Shown here in pieces: positions 1-8,366 of a stretch of 64,000 bases of DNA. The DNA comes from DASRFR01 sp035651455. Its GTDB lineage: Bacteria > Acidobacteriota > Terriglobia > Terriglobales > Acidobacteriaceae. The position numbers and the translations under genes are program-made. How positions within the stretch are numbered: position 1 is the first letter of the stretch; the number at the start of each line of letters is the position of its first letter. Location of the stretch: positions 124,001 through 188,000 of the forward strand of contig DASRFR010000054.1 of assembly GCA_035651455.1 (NCBI GenBank). Reading direction: 5' to 3'. The notes below the pieces were generated by a model, which did no database searches, was not told where the DNA came from, and saw only the letters and a list, made by a program, of their open reading frames with translations.

Positions 1-1184
1 TTGTCACGCGGTCCACTGGACGGGCCGTAGTTAACGGTCTCAATTCCGTAACGCGTGAGCACGCTTGCGTCCGAGCACCACGTCACCACTTCGCGTTGCG
101 GGGGTTGACCCATCACCCAGGAGTGGTTTGCGTCGATGGCGCGAATCAGTTCATGCTCGGGGCTGATGCGCGCACCGGGAACGGATACGTAAGTCTCGAA
201 TTCGAGACCCCAATCGGGATGCCTGTCGCGCAAGCGGAGGAAAACCTCTTGTACTTCGCGACGAGCATCGTGCATCGCGATGGAGGGAGGGACGCGCACG
301 TCCAGGAACAGGTCTGTTTTCTCCGGCGTGCGGCTGGCACGCCATCCGTGACCGCCGCGGATGCCGCCAAGATTGACGATGGCCTTCTTGCCGCCGTACG
401 CGGCCTTTGTCTCCCATGAAGCGATCCACGGCATGATCTCGCTGAGCAGTTCATGCATGCGCCGGATGGAATTCATCTCTTCCCGTCCTTCGCAGAACGC
501 GGTGTGAACATAAATTCCGGTGCAGGAGATGCGAACCCACATAGAACCGAAATGTTCGAGAACCAGGTGCGTGTCAGTGGGTTCGCCGAGGATGCACATA
601 TCGGGCAGAATGCCGTGATTCACGAGGTAGTGCGTGCCGAAACCGTATCCGCGATATTCTTTACCCTTGAATTCGCCCCACTGCGTCTTCTCGATTTCGC
701 CGGCCACCGCGGCGACGATCACATCTCCTCTCAAGCGGACACCGGCGCGCTGCAGCGCTTTGACCGCGTGCGTGTAGCAGACGAGCGCGCCTTTCATGTT
801 GTAAATGCCCAGACCGTAAATCATGCCGTTCTTGACGACGGCATTCGGCTTGTAGCCTATCCCGGTAAGGAATTCTTCGCGGCCGGTGTTGGACGTATCC
901 ATGTGGCCGTTGAACATCAGGTTCTTGCCGCCGCCCACGCCCGTCCAGCGTCCAACCACGTTGGCGCGCGCGTCTTCGACCTCTTGCCACGTAATGTCCA
1001 AGCCGATTTTCTGCAGGGCGACGCGCATGTATTCCGCCATTTGCAACTCTTCGCCCGTCGGGCTGGGAATGTTGATCACGTCGCAGCACATAGAGACGAT
1101 CTCGTCCTCGCGCACTTCGTTGAGAATTCGCTCTGCGAGGCCTGGGTCGAGATCTAGCGCCGGTTTGGGCCTGGTCGCTTCCAT
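1..1184 (-). CDS. M20-family metallohydrolase (ArgE/DapE-like), C-terminus outside window
   Basis: Zinc-type amidohydrolase of the M20/ArgE-DapE family, which cleaves N-acyl or N-carbamoyl amides and peptides in the cytosol. The reading frame starts at ATG 1184 and stays open to the window edge, about 394 codons. The first metal motif GHMDTSN is at residues 93-99 (His94, Asp96). The second motif reads YGLGIYNMKGA (about 123-133), so the usual bridging Asp is Asn129. AGEIE at 162-165 takes the place of the catalytic Glu pair, and GEPTD follows near 200. The last His ligand lies off the window. The start is 2 nt after the stop of the M24 gene, so the two are probably translated together. The exact substrate is unknown. 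Family call firm; activity uncertain because of Asn129. Confidence 0.88.
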   Translation of the reverse strand, partial: MEATRPKPALDLDPGLAERILNEVREDEIVSMCCDVINIPSPTGEELQMAEYMRVALQKIGLDITWQEVEDARANVVGRWTGVGGGKNLMFNGHMDTSNTGREEFLTGIGYKPNAVVKNGMIYGLGIYNMKGALVCYTHAVKALQRAGVRLRGDVIVAAVAGEIEKTQWGEFKGKEYRGYGFGTHYLVNHGILPDMCILGEPTDTHLVLEHFGSMWVRISCTGIYVHTAFCEGREEMNSIRRMHELLSEIMPWIASWETKAAYGGKKAIVNLGGIRGGHGWRASRTPEKTDLFLDVRVPPSIAMHDARREVQEVFLRLRDRHPDWGLEFETYVSVPGARISPEHELIRAIDANHSWVMGQPPQREVVTWCSDASVLTRYGIETVNYGPSSGPRD

Positions 1185-1186
1185 GG

Positions 1187-2401
1187 TCAGTAGCTTCTTG
1201 CTCCCACCCTGTAGTCACTGCGGGAGGCAAGCCGAAAATCATCGGGATAGATGCACAGCTTTTCGTTGCCGGAGCCGGTGATCCAGAAATTGTCTTCTAG
1301 CCGCAAGCCACCGCCGCCGGGCCAGTAAATGCCGGGCTCAATGGCCAGCACCATGCCTTTGCGCACGGTGCCGGTGCCGGCCTGATGCGCGTAGGGAGGC
1401 TCGTGCGCCCGGGCCCCGACGCCGTGACAGATGGGATGCGATGGCTGGCCGGGATATCCGCCTTCGGCAATGCGCGCACGCACCATACGATCCAGTTCCG
1501 GAAAGCTCGCGCCATCTTGCGCGTAGGAGACGGCTTCTGCGAAGACGCGCAACAGCAGGTCCAACAGCTTGTGGTAGTCGGGACTCAGATCACCAGGACA
1601 GGCGTTCTTGGTGAGGTCGGTCCAGTAGCCATCGACGCAGACCCAGATTTCGAACAGGGTTGGCTCGTTCTCCTGGATAGGGCGATCGCCGGTAGCGGTA
1701 AAGGTGGCAATGCCCTTACCCGACCAGACCAAGGTAAAGGCACGGGCCATTTCGACTTTGCCCTTATATCCGACGCCCACGCCGTGCACGTAGCTCTCGT
1801 ACATGCCGCCGACTTGGCTTTCCTTCATGCCGGGGCGCATGTGCTCGCGCGTGTAGTCCATGGCAAGCGCGGCCAGTTCATTGGCCAGGCGCATGCGCTC
1901 GATCTCCTGCGCCGTTTTGATGGTGCGGGCGTCATTGAGCAAGGGAGTGGCGTCGACGACCTCGTCGGACACTTTGCGGAAAGCATCGAAGAAATTTTGC
2001 GTCGGCGTGGTTGGCTCTCCGACCATGCGATCGGCGCTCTGGGTGCCCATGTTCAACTCCAGGGCAACTTTGTCGGTGAGACCGCGCTGCTTGAGCACCT
2101 CGACCGCAATGTCCATGGCGCGATACTGCGGCGGGCGCGGATCGCCGGGGTGATAGCCCTTGAAAAAACGGATGTCGGGCGTCCAGGAGTTGCGGTGCGC
2201 ATCCGCTTCTTGCGGCTCAAGCGCGATCAACGTGGGCTGGCCTTCACGAGGAAACACCACGGCGTCATAGCCCTTCATGCACCAGTAGTTGGTGAGATAA
2301 ACAACGTTGTCAGGCGCGCGCACGACGAGCGCGGAGATATCGGCATCTTTCATCAGCGTCCGCACGCGCTCGAGTTTTACTTCGTCAATTGGCCAGGCCA
2401 T
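1187..2401 (-). CDS. M24-family metallopeptidase (Xaa-Pro aminopeptidase/creatinase-like)
   Basis: Pita-bread fold hydrolase of the M24 family (aminopeptidase P, prolidase, creatinase), 404 aa, near the usual length. The N-terminal creatinase-type domain covers about residues 8-155 and the catalytic domain about 165-395. Likely metal ligands are Asp262 (in YWTDLTKN), His326 (CHGVG), Glu355 (AIEPGIY) and Glu369 (RLEDN). His333 in RAHEPP is the usual second His. The position expected for the first Asp ligand is Glu251. It sits 26 nt after the ketopantoate-reductase-like gene and just ahead of the M20 gene, so it probably belongs to the same catabolic operon and acts on a small amide or amidine rather than in general peptide turnover. 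That role is inferred from context. Confidence 0.9.
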   Translation of the reverse strand: MAWPIDEVKLERVRTLMKDADISALVVRAPDNVVYLTNYWCMKGYDAVVFPREGQPTLIALEPQEADAHRNSWTPDIRFFKGYHPGDPRPPQYRAMDIAVEVLKQRGLTDKVALELNMGTQSADRMVGEPTTPTQNFFDAFRKVSDEVVDATPLLNDARTIKTAQEIERMRLANELAALAMDYTREHMRPGMKESQVGGMYESYVHGVGVGYKGKVEMARAFTLVWSGKGIATFTATGDRPIQENEPTLFEIWVCVDGYWTDLTKNACPGDLSPDYHKLLDLLLRVFAEAVSYAQDGASFPELDRMVRARIAEGGYPGQPSHPICHGVGARAHEPPYAHQAGTGTVRKGMVLAIEPGIYWPGGGGLRLEDNFWITGSGNEKLCIYPDDFRLASRSDYRVGARSY

Positions 2402-2427
2402 GTGTTGTCGACAACGACTTCAAATTC

Positions 2428-3393
2428 TTAGCGCGCTGATTTGCTTTCCATTGCGACCGCGCGATTCTCGTCGGCAAACGTCCACGATGCTTCTTTCCCC
2501 TTGATAAGCCGGTAGACGGCTGTATGCAGCGGCGCTGGAACACCGAAACGCGCGGCTTCGCGCGCAATGGCGCCACTGAGAAAGTCCACCTCGGTTCGAA
2601 CCTGGTTGCGCACGTCAGAAAGCATCGAGGGCGGATGATTGGTCATAGCGCCAATCTTGTTCATCGCCCAAGGATCTTCATGAAGCTTTACGCCGGCAGC
2701 GGCAGCCACCAGCTTGCCTTCCTCGATCAACGCATGCAAGAAGTGACCCAAATCGTCAAAGCTTTGCTCCGCGGCAAAGTGCGGCGAGTGCGGCAGGCCA
2801 GTGAGTGCCGAGACACCGTTAACGGAGGCATTGAAGATCAGCTTGGACCATTGCGCGGGGCGAGCATCCTCGAGCGGGTCGGCCTTGAGACCGCTGGCAT
2901 TGATCAGCGCGGCGGCTTCCTTTACCACGACAAACGGCGTGCCGCGGGGCTCGAATGGGCCCAGCCAGGTCGCGGTGTCAAGCTCGTACTGCACGTGCGT
3001 GTCGCTGTGGCGCGTGCCGCTCATGAAAGTGGTTCCACGAATGACTTGCCCTCGCGTGTGGCCGGCGATGATTTCTTCGCTGCCCAAGCCGTTCTGCGCG
3101 GAAATGACCGCCCCACGATCGAAGTGGCTGCCGCACTCCGCGATCGCTTCTGCGAGTTGTGTAGCCTTGGTGGCGACAATTCCAAGGTCAAATTCCGGCA
3201 TGTCTTCAGGCCTGGTTGTAGCTTTCAGCGAAACGGTAAAGTTATGCTTGCCAGAAACGCGCAACCCTTCGCCGTTCAGGGCCCGCGCGTGATCCTCGCG
3301 ACGAACCAGCGTCCAGACTTCGGCCACTCTTGCCAGGTGCGCGGCGAACAAGCTTCCAATCGCGCCACATCCGATGATACAAACGCGTTTCAC
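2428..3393 (-). CDS. 2-dehydropantoate 2-reductase family protein (PanE/ApbA-like)
   Basis: NADPH-dependent ketoacid reductase of the ketopantoate reductase family, 321 aa. The Rossmann motif GCGAIG is at residues 8-13, Lys184 in QWSKLIFNAS matches the catalytic lysine, and Glu268 in RTEVDFLSG matches the substrate-binding glutamate. The family fold is complete. The gene lies 9 nt after the start-side neighbour (the molybdenum hydroxylase large subunit stops at 3403) and before M24 and M20 hydrolases. It is therefore more likely a pathway-specific 2-keto acid reductase than the housekeeping pantothenate enzyme, and no other pantothenate gene is present. I give no gene symbol for this reason. 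Confidence 0.88.
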   Translation of the reverse strand: MKRVCIIGCGAIGSLFAAHLARVAEVWTLVRREDHARALNGEGLRVSGKHNFTVSLKATTRPEDMPEFDLGIVATKATQLAEAIAECGSHFDRGAVISAQNGLGSEEIIAGHTRGQVIRGTTFMSGTRHSDTHVQYELDTATWLGPFEPRGTPFVVVKEAAALINASGLKADPLEDARPAQWSKLIFNASVNGVSALTGLPHSPHFAAEQSFDDLGHFLHALIEEGKLVAAAAGVKLHEDPWAMNKIGAMTNHPPSMLSDVRNQVRTEVDFLSGAIAREAARFGVPAPLHTAVYRLIKGKEASWTFADENRAVAMESKSAR

Positions 3394-3402
3394 AATTGAT
3401 CG

Positions 3403-5871
3403 TCAGTGGGGCGAAGCAGCCCGTTGCTCCACCTTTACCAGTTTGCCGGACTGATAAATCTCTTTCGCCACCAGCGCACGGAACAATGTATCGGCATTGT
3501 TGAACGAATCCTCAATGATGATGCCTTCAGAGAACAGCGCGTCCTGCAACGCCGCGGAAATCGTGTGAATCGGAGCGGCGCCGCCCTCGCCCATGCCCTT
3601 TGCGCCACTGTAGCTGTGGGGCGAAGGAGTTTCGATGTGCCCGTATTTTATGGCGGGCATGTTCATGGCGGTGATCGGAGTGTAATCGCTGAAGGTGCTG
3701 GTCAGCATGTTGCCCACCGCGTCGTAAACACAGGTCTCCATGAGCGCGGCGCCGATGCCGTGCGCGGTTGCACCATATACCTGACCTTCGACGATGGGCG
3801 GATTGATGACTTTGCCGCAGTCGTCGATGGCAACGTAGTCGAGAATCTTGGGGACGAAGGTTTCACGGTCAACTTCGACAACCGCGATATGCAATTGCGA
3901 CGCATAAGTGAGCGTGAGATTGCCGTATTTCTTCTGCTTGTCGGGAACTTTGAACGGGGCCCGCCAGATGTAACGGCAGTTCAGCGTGATTTCATGCATG
4001 TCGGTCGGCAATACCGCGCTGTTCACGTTGACAATATTGGCGAGTCCCCAGTAGTTGATCGACTTGCCTGTGCTCCTGGCGCGCACTTCGGGTCCCTGCG
4101 CCCCAACACCGAAGTCCAAATCTTCTTCGTTGGTTCCGAGAACAAAGGCAGCCAGCCGCTTCATCTCGGCTTTGAGCTTCTGGGCTGCGCCATGCACCGC
4201 CGAGAGGCCGGAAACGGCAAACTGGCTGGCGTAGGTTCCGGAAAATCCCGTGTGCACATTGCGCTCGGTGTCGAAGCCGGTACGCACGGAGATCAGGTCG
4301 GGGGAAATGTTCAGAACATCGGCGACAACTTGCGCGGCCGTGGTCTCGTGTCCCTGGCCTTGGGGGCAGGAACCGACGGCAACCACCACCTCTCCGTAGA
4401 TATCGAGCTTGCAGTTTGCGCCCTGGGAGTTTCCAGAAAATGGAGCGCCAGGATTGACGATCTGCGACTGGCCAAAGTTGTTGGTGCCGGAATCGAGAGT
4501 CGTGCCGATGCCAATACCCAGCCAGCGGCCTTCCCTGCGGGCGGCCGCCTGCTTCTTCTTCCACTCGTCCCATCCGATGAGGGCTTTCGCCTTTTCCAGC
4601 ATCTTTGGGTAATTGCCGGAATCGTAAACACAACCGTTCGGCGTAGTGTAGGGAAATTCTTCGGGGAGGATGTAGTTGCGAAGCCGCATCTCGTCGGCGG
4701 GAAGGCCTAATTCATGGGCGCAGATATCTACAACGCGCTCCAGGAACCACAAATGCTGCATGCGTGAGTAGCCCCGGTTCGGACCGACCGGGCACTTGTT
4801 GGTCACGGCCTGGGTGAAATCGATTCGCGCATTCTTGAAGCGATAAACACCGGGAAAGACCTGCGACCAGATGACGCAGCCGAGCGGCTCGTAACGAGGG
4901 TAAGCGCCGCAATCGTCAATGTGGCGGGAATCGATGGCAGTGATTACACCGTTGTTATCCAGCGCGACGCGAGTGTCGCGAAAGGTGCGCTCATTCCCAT
5001 GAGCGCTGGAAGTCATGTGCTCGGAACGGGTCTCGATCCACTTGATAGGCCGTCCACCGCTCTTCCTGGAGGCGAGGGCGCACACCGCCATTTGCGGGTA
5101 GCTGGTGATCTTGATGCCAAAGCTGCCGCCAATATCGAAAGTCTGGACGCGAATGCGATCGATGTGCACGTTCAGGTGAGCGGCAAGAAACTGGATGGCG
5201 AATGAAGGAAACGAATTGTTGCACCAGTAGTAGATGTGATCGTCCTTGGGATCCCACTGGCCGATCACGACGTTGTTTTCCAGCGGCGTGCTGGTGAAAC
5301 GATGGAAATGGAGGTGGTCGATATGAATAACGTGCGCGGCATTGTCAAATGCTTGCTTCACGTCTCCATATTCGAAAACACCGTTCCAAATCTTGTTGGT
5401 ACCCGCCTCTTCGTGGAGGACACTCAGGTCAGTCAGCGCGTCTTCCGCGTCCACTACCACGTCCAGCGGCTCGTATTCGACCTGCACCAGTTCCGCCGCG
5501 TCATCTGCGAGGCTGGGCGACTCGGCGACGACCGCCGCAACCGGTTCTCCCTGGTACCGCACCTTGCGCGCCGCCAAAGGATAATCGCGAATCTTCCCCG
5601 CGGGATCAGGAGCGATTTCGATGAAAGGCTGAGTTTGAGACAAAACTTCATCTCCGGTGATCGTGCAAACGACGCCCGGCAGGCGCTTGGCGGCCGACGT
5701 CTCCACGCTCAGGATGCGCGCGTGTGCATAAGGCGAGCGCACAAACCGGAGGTAGAGCATTTCGCGCAGTTTTATGTCGTCGGCGAACTTGCCCCGGCCC
5801 CGCAGAAGCCGGCCTTCCTCTTTGCGGGGAAACGGCTTTCCAACCCATCCCTTGTTGCTTTCCGAACCCAC
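3403..5871 (-). CDS. Molybdenum hydroxylase large subunit (xanthine dehydrogenase/CoxL family)
   Basis: Large, molybdopterin-cytosine-dinucleotide-binding subunit of a xanthine oxidase-family hydroxylase, 822 aa. These enzymes insert water-derived oxygen into an electron-poor C-H bond, often of an N-heterocycle or aldehyde. Visible motifs are IGGSFG in the cofactor loop (about 250-256), NRGYSRMQ in the substrate-channel loop, QGQGHE near 505, and the C-terminal GMGEGGAAP with the catalytic Glu762. The AYRCSFR signature of true aerobic CO dehydrogenase (form I CoxL) is absent, so CO is not the expected substrate. Partner subunits are encoded just upstream in the same operon (FAD, 2Fe-2S, CoxG-like). 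Confidence 0.93.
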   Translation of the reverse strand: MGSESNKGWVGKPFPRKEEGRLLRGRGKFADDIKLREMLYLRFVRSPYAHARILSVETSAAKRLPGVVCTITGDEVLSQTQPFIEIAPDPAGKIRDYPLAARKVRYQGEPVAAVVAESPSLADDAAELVQVEYEPLDVVVDAEDALTDLSVLHEEAGTNKIWNGVFEYGDVKQAFDNAAHVIHIDHLHFHRFTSTPLENNVVIGQWDPKDDHIYYWCNNSFPSFAIQFLAAHLNVHIDRIRVQTFDIGGSFGIKITSYPQMAVCALASRKSGGRPIKWIETRSEHMTSSAHGNERTFRDTRVALDNNGVITAIDSRHIDDCGAYPRYEPLGCVIWSQVFPGVYRFKNARIDFTQAVTNKCPVGPNRGYSRMQHLWFLERVVDICAHELGLPADEMRLRNYILPEEFPYTTPNGCVYDSGNYPKMLEKAKALIGWDEWKKKQAAARREGRWLGIGIGTTLDSGTNNFGQSQIVNPGAPFSGNSQGANCKLDIYGEVVVAVGSCPQGQGHETTAAQVVADVLNISPDLISVRTGFDTERNVHTGFSGTYASQFAVSGLSAVHGAAQKLKAEMKRLAAFVLGTNEEDLDFGVGAQGPEVRARSTGKSINYWGLANIVNVNSAVLPTDMHEITLNCRYIWRAPFKVPDKQKKYGNLTLTYASQLHIAVVEVDRETFVPKILDYVAIDDCGKVINPPIVEGQVYGATAHGIGAALMETCVYDAVGNMLTSTFSDYTPITAMNMPAIKYGHIETPSPHSYSGAKGMGEGGAAPIHTISAALQDALFSEGIIIEDSFNNADTLFRALVAKEIYQSGKLVKVEQRAASPH

Positions 5872-5910
5872 GATCAGACTCCCCCAGCATGCGCGCCACG
5901 CGGATGCGAA

Positions 5911-6351
5911 CTACGTCAACGCTTTCTGTAAACCATCGATCAATTTCTGCACATTCTTTTTTCCCAGCGGTTCGAGCAATCCGCCGGCGACGGAGGTGAG
6001 ACGCCCGAAGACTTGGGCCTCGCCTTTCCACATGACCTTGGTGCCATCGGCGGTGGGCGAGAGATCAAAACCGGCGGTCACGGAAACATTGCCCCCGGCC
6101 ACACTTCCCTGCCCCTTGTAAAGCGCGTGGCTGGGCCGTGCGGCTTCGGCGAGTTCCATCTTCACTTCCGCGGTACCTTTTATGTATGAAATGCCTACAT
6201 TGACCTTCACCGTGAAATGGGTCGGGTCCTGCACCGTGACGCCTTTGAAGTCAGGGAGCAACGGGGCGAACCGGTTGGGGTCAGTGAGGAAATCGTAGAC
6301 CTCATCCGCGCTGCGCTTGACTTCGAAATCCCCCGCGAACTTAATCGCCAT
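5911..6351 (-). CDS. CoxG-like SRPBCC protein
   Basis: Small protein (146 aa) of the CO dehydrogenase subunit G / SRPBCC fold. It opens with IKFAGDFEVKRSADEVYDF, typical of the family, and ends in an amphipathic helix (LEPLGKKNVQKLIDGLQ). CoxG proteins help recruit or mature molybdenum hydroxylases at the membrane, and some bind hydrophobic ligands. It lies between the 2Fe-2S subunit (3 nt gap) and the large subunit (39 nt gap), which supports an accessory role for this particular hydroxylase. There are no catalytic residues to inspect. Confidence 0.88.
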   Translation of the reverse strand: MAIKFAGDFEVKRSADEVYDFLTDPNRFAPLLPDFKGVTVQDPTHFTVKVNVGISYIKGTAEVKMELAEAARPSHALYKGQGSVAGGNVSVTAGFDLSPTADGTKVMWKGEAQVFGRLTSVAGGLLEPLGKKNVQKLIDGLQKALT

Positions 6352-6354
6352 CCA

Positions 6355-6846
6355 TTAACCTTTCATATTGCGGGCAGCCAGTTGGATCGCTTTGAAGATG
6401 TTCTGGTAGCCAGTGCAGCGGCAGGTATTACCGGCGATGGCCTTGCGCATATCCCTGTCGCTGGGCTGCTGATTGCGCGAAAGCAACTGGTATACCGAGA
6501 GCATCAGCCCCGGCGTGCAGTAGCCGCACTGCAAACCATAGGAATCGCCGAACGCCTTCTGAATAGGATGCAACTCGCCGTTGCCTGCCAAACCCTCGAC
6601 AGTGAGGATATCGGCGCCATCGGCTTGAACCGCGAAGATAGTGCAAGACTTCACGGCCGCGCCATTCATCAGCACGGTGCATGCGCCGCAATAGGTGGTA
6701 TCACAACCCACGTGCGTACCGGTCAGATCAAGCTGCTCGCGCAGGAGTTCAACCAGCAACGTGCGGGGCTCGACGTCCGCGGCCACAGACTTGCCGTTGA
6801 CCTTTAGCTGGATCGCGACCTTTTCGATGGTCTCAGGCATAGACAT
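6355..6846 (-). CDS. Molybdenum hydroxylase 2Fe-2S subunit (CoxS-like)
   Basis: Electron-transfer subunit with two 2Fe-2S clusters, 163 aa. The plant-type ferredoxin domain has Cys48, Cys53, Cys56 and Cys68. The helical second domain has Cys107, Cys110, Cys142 and Cys144 (CGYCTPG ... CRCTGY). Length and cysteine pattern match the family exactly. The start ATG at 6846 is preceded by GAGGTG and overlaps the 3' end of the FAD-subunit gene by 14 nt, so the two are translationally coupled. It carries electrons from the molybdenum centre to FAD in the adjacent subunit. Confidence 0.95.
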   Translation of the reverse strand: MSMPETIEKVAIQLKVNGKSVAADVEPRTLLVELLREQLDLTGTHVGCDTTYCGACTVLMNGAAVKSCTIFAVQADGADILTVEGLAGNGELHPIQKAFGDSYGLQCGYCTPGLMLSVYQLLSRNQQPSDRDMRKAIAGNTCRCTGYQNIFKAIQLAARNMKG

Positions 6847-7726
6847 GAGTCACCTCAACCTGTTCTCCGCGAGCGCGGCGCACCGCCACCTCAATGGCGC
6901 GTTTGACCAGAGCGGCGACCAGGGTACGCTTGTAATCGGCCGAACCGCGCATATCGGGCTGAGGATCGGACGCGCCCAGCGCCGCTTCCATAGCCTGGGC
7001 GACCGTGGTGTCGTTTACTTCCCGACCACGCAACGCGTTTTCTGCATCTGCGACCCTGATTGCCTTCAGTCCGACGCAACCCAGCGCCACAGCGGCTTCA
7101 CGGCACGCGTTCCCTTCCATGGTCAATTGAACCGCGGCACTGGCGGTCGGATAAACCGGAGCTGAGCGTTTGAAGGCGAGATAGGCGCCGCCGCTTTTCG
7201 GGGGCGGGAACTTCACCGTTATTTCGCTTACGAGTTCGTCGCTGGCGAGCACGGTCGTGTAGGCGTCTTGAATGAAATCAGGCAGCGGAACGGTTCGCTC
7301 GCCATGGGGGCCGAGACAACGGACTTCGGCCTCCTGAGTAAGCAGCACCGTGGCCCAATCGCCGCTGGGATCGGCTTCGGCGATCGATCCACCGATGGTG
7401 CCGCGATTACGGACCTGCACGTCAGCAATGCCTGCAGCACAGTCGTGGAGAATCGGATTCTTAGCAGCCGCAGGCGAATTTTCTATCTCCGCGTGGCGGG
7501 TGAGCGGACCCAACCGCAGCGCGCCGTTCTCTTCCTTGATGTAGGACGTGCGCGGGATAAAGTTGAGGTCGATCAAGTTGGTGGGATTGGCGAACCGCAA
7601 TTTCATGAGTGGAATCAGGCTCTGCCCGCCGGCCAGCAATTTCGCACCTTCACCCAACTGCGCAAGCATGGAGGCAGCCTCGTGAAGCGAGTTCGCCCGG
7701 TGATAGTGGAAGGATCGTGGGTACAT
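6833..7726 (-). CDS. Molybdenum hydroxylase FAD-binding subunit (CoxM-like)
   Basis: FAD subunit of the three-component hydroxylase, 297 aa. The two flavin pyrophosphate-binding loops of the family are visible: KLLAGGQSLIPLMKLR (about 29-44) and TIGGSIAEADPSGDW (about 113-127). The C-terminal CO-dehydrogenase flavoprotein domain follows. It is the first gene of the hydroxylase block (FAD, 2Fe-2S, CoxG, large subunit). A 157-nt spacer separates it from the membrane-protein genes upstream. I found no convincing terminator or strong promoter in that spacer, so read-through from the upstream genes is possible. Confidence 0.94.
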   Translation of the reverse strand: MYPRSFHYHRANSLHEAASMLAQLGEGAKLLAGGQSLIPLMKLRFANPTNLIDLNFIPRTSYIKEENGALRLGPLTRHAEIENSPAAAKNPILHDCAAGIADVQVRNRGTIGGSIAEADPSGDWATVLLTQEAEVRCLGPHGERTVPLPDFIQDAYTTVLASDELVSEITVKFPPPKSGGAYLAFKRSAPVYPTASAAVQLTMEGNACREAAVALGCVGLKAIRVADAENALRGREVNDTTVAQAMEAALGASDPQPDMRGSADYKRTLVAALVKRAIEVAVRRARGEQVEVTHVYA

Positions 7727-7883
7727 CGCAAAGCCTTCGTTTCAACTTTTATTTAACTGGCGCGCTCCTGCACCAGCGACAACCAATCAGATTATCAGAA
7801 GCTTGAATAGCGGCTCACGGCCGATGCGGCGAAAGTACAGCCGCTCTCAGCCTAGTGCTGAAACAGGAGAGCACATTCCCGGC

Positions 7884-8366
7884 TCAGCGAGCTTTCGCCA
7901 GGCCCCACGCGATGCCGGTCATAGACGCAATGACCAGCCCGGCTCCTGCGATCGCAAGCGCGAACGGGAGCCGGCCGTGATCGACCGTCTGTAACACGAC
8001 GCCAAGCGGGAACAGAAACGAACCGGCCAGCAATGCCGCCGCCAGCCAAAAGCGAACGGCCTCAGGGAATTGCACTCGTCCGAAAACGACGCCAAGCACA
8101 ACCATGATCATCGCAAGGCCAACCCAATGCGAGTGAACATCGACCTGGCGAACATAATCGTGCTTTGTATGACCGTAGGCCGCGAGCGCCATTGCTGATG
8201 CAGCGCTATTTCGCTCGGCGGCATGCACGAAGGCTGCGGTAAGCGAACCGCCCATTCGGTCCAATGTCTGGTGCTCCACGAAAACCGCGTAATGCAAACC
8301 GTAAAGCATGCCGAGTACGGCCAGACAGATGCCCCCGTAAATGAGCAATTTCGCGGACCCATTCAT
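7884..8366 (-). CDS. Membrane protein with one copy of a four-helix, three-His module (unrecognised family)
   Basis: I do not recognise this 160-aa protein. It has four predicted membrane helices: about 8-30, 80-100, 108-128 and 133-155. A soluble loop of about 45 residues separates helices 1 and 2. His32 (FVEHQT, end of helix 1) and His78/His80 (VDVHSH, start of helix 2) are conserved in the two modules of the upstream protein. The chosen start ATG 8366 overlaps the upstream stop by the ATGA arrangement and begins right at the module. A longer frame to 8564 would overlap the upstream gene by 200 nt and is rejected. The function may be metal or heme binding, but that is only suggested by the histidines. 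Confidence 0.8.
   Translation of the reverse strand: MNGSAKLLIYGGICLAVLGMLYGLHYAVFVEHQTLDRMGGSLTAAFVHAAERNSAASAMALAAYGHTKHDYVRQVDVHSHWVGLAMIMVVLGVVFGRVQFPEAVRFWLAAALLAGSFLFPLGVVLQTVDHGRLPFALAIAGAGLVIASMTGIAWGLAKAR

Noticed and set aside
453..1157. 234-codon plus-strand frame at the left edge
   Set aside because: Shadow of the minus-strand M20 gene, whose frame is open from 1184 to the edge and shows the metal motifs.
3406..4710. 434-codon open frame on the plus strand
   Set aside because: Antisense of the molybdenum hydroxylase large-subunit gene; long only because of GC-rich codon structure.
3403..7726. Reading the hydroxylase block as aerobic CO dehydrogenase
   Set aside because: The large subunit lacks the AYRCSFR active-site loop of form I CoxL, and the operon context points to an organic substrate.
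7739..7746. GTTTCAAC just upstream of the FAD-subunit gene, matching part of the gntR operator
   Set aside because: Only an 8-nt match to a half-site, expected about twice by chance in a window this size, and not palindromic.
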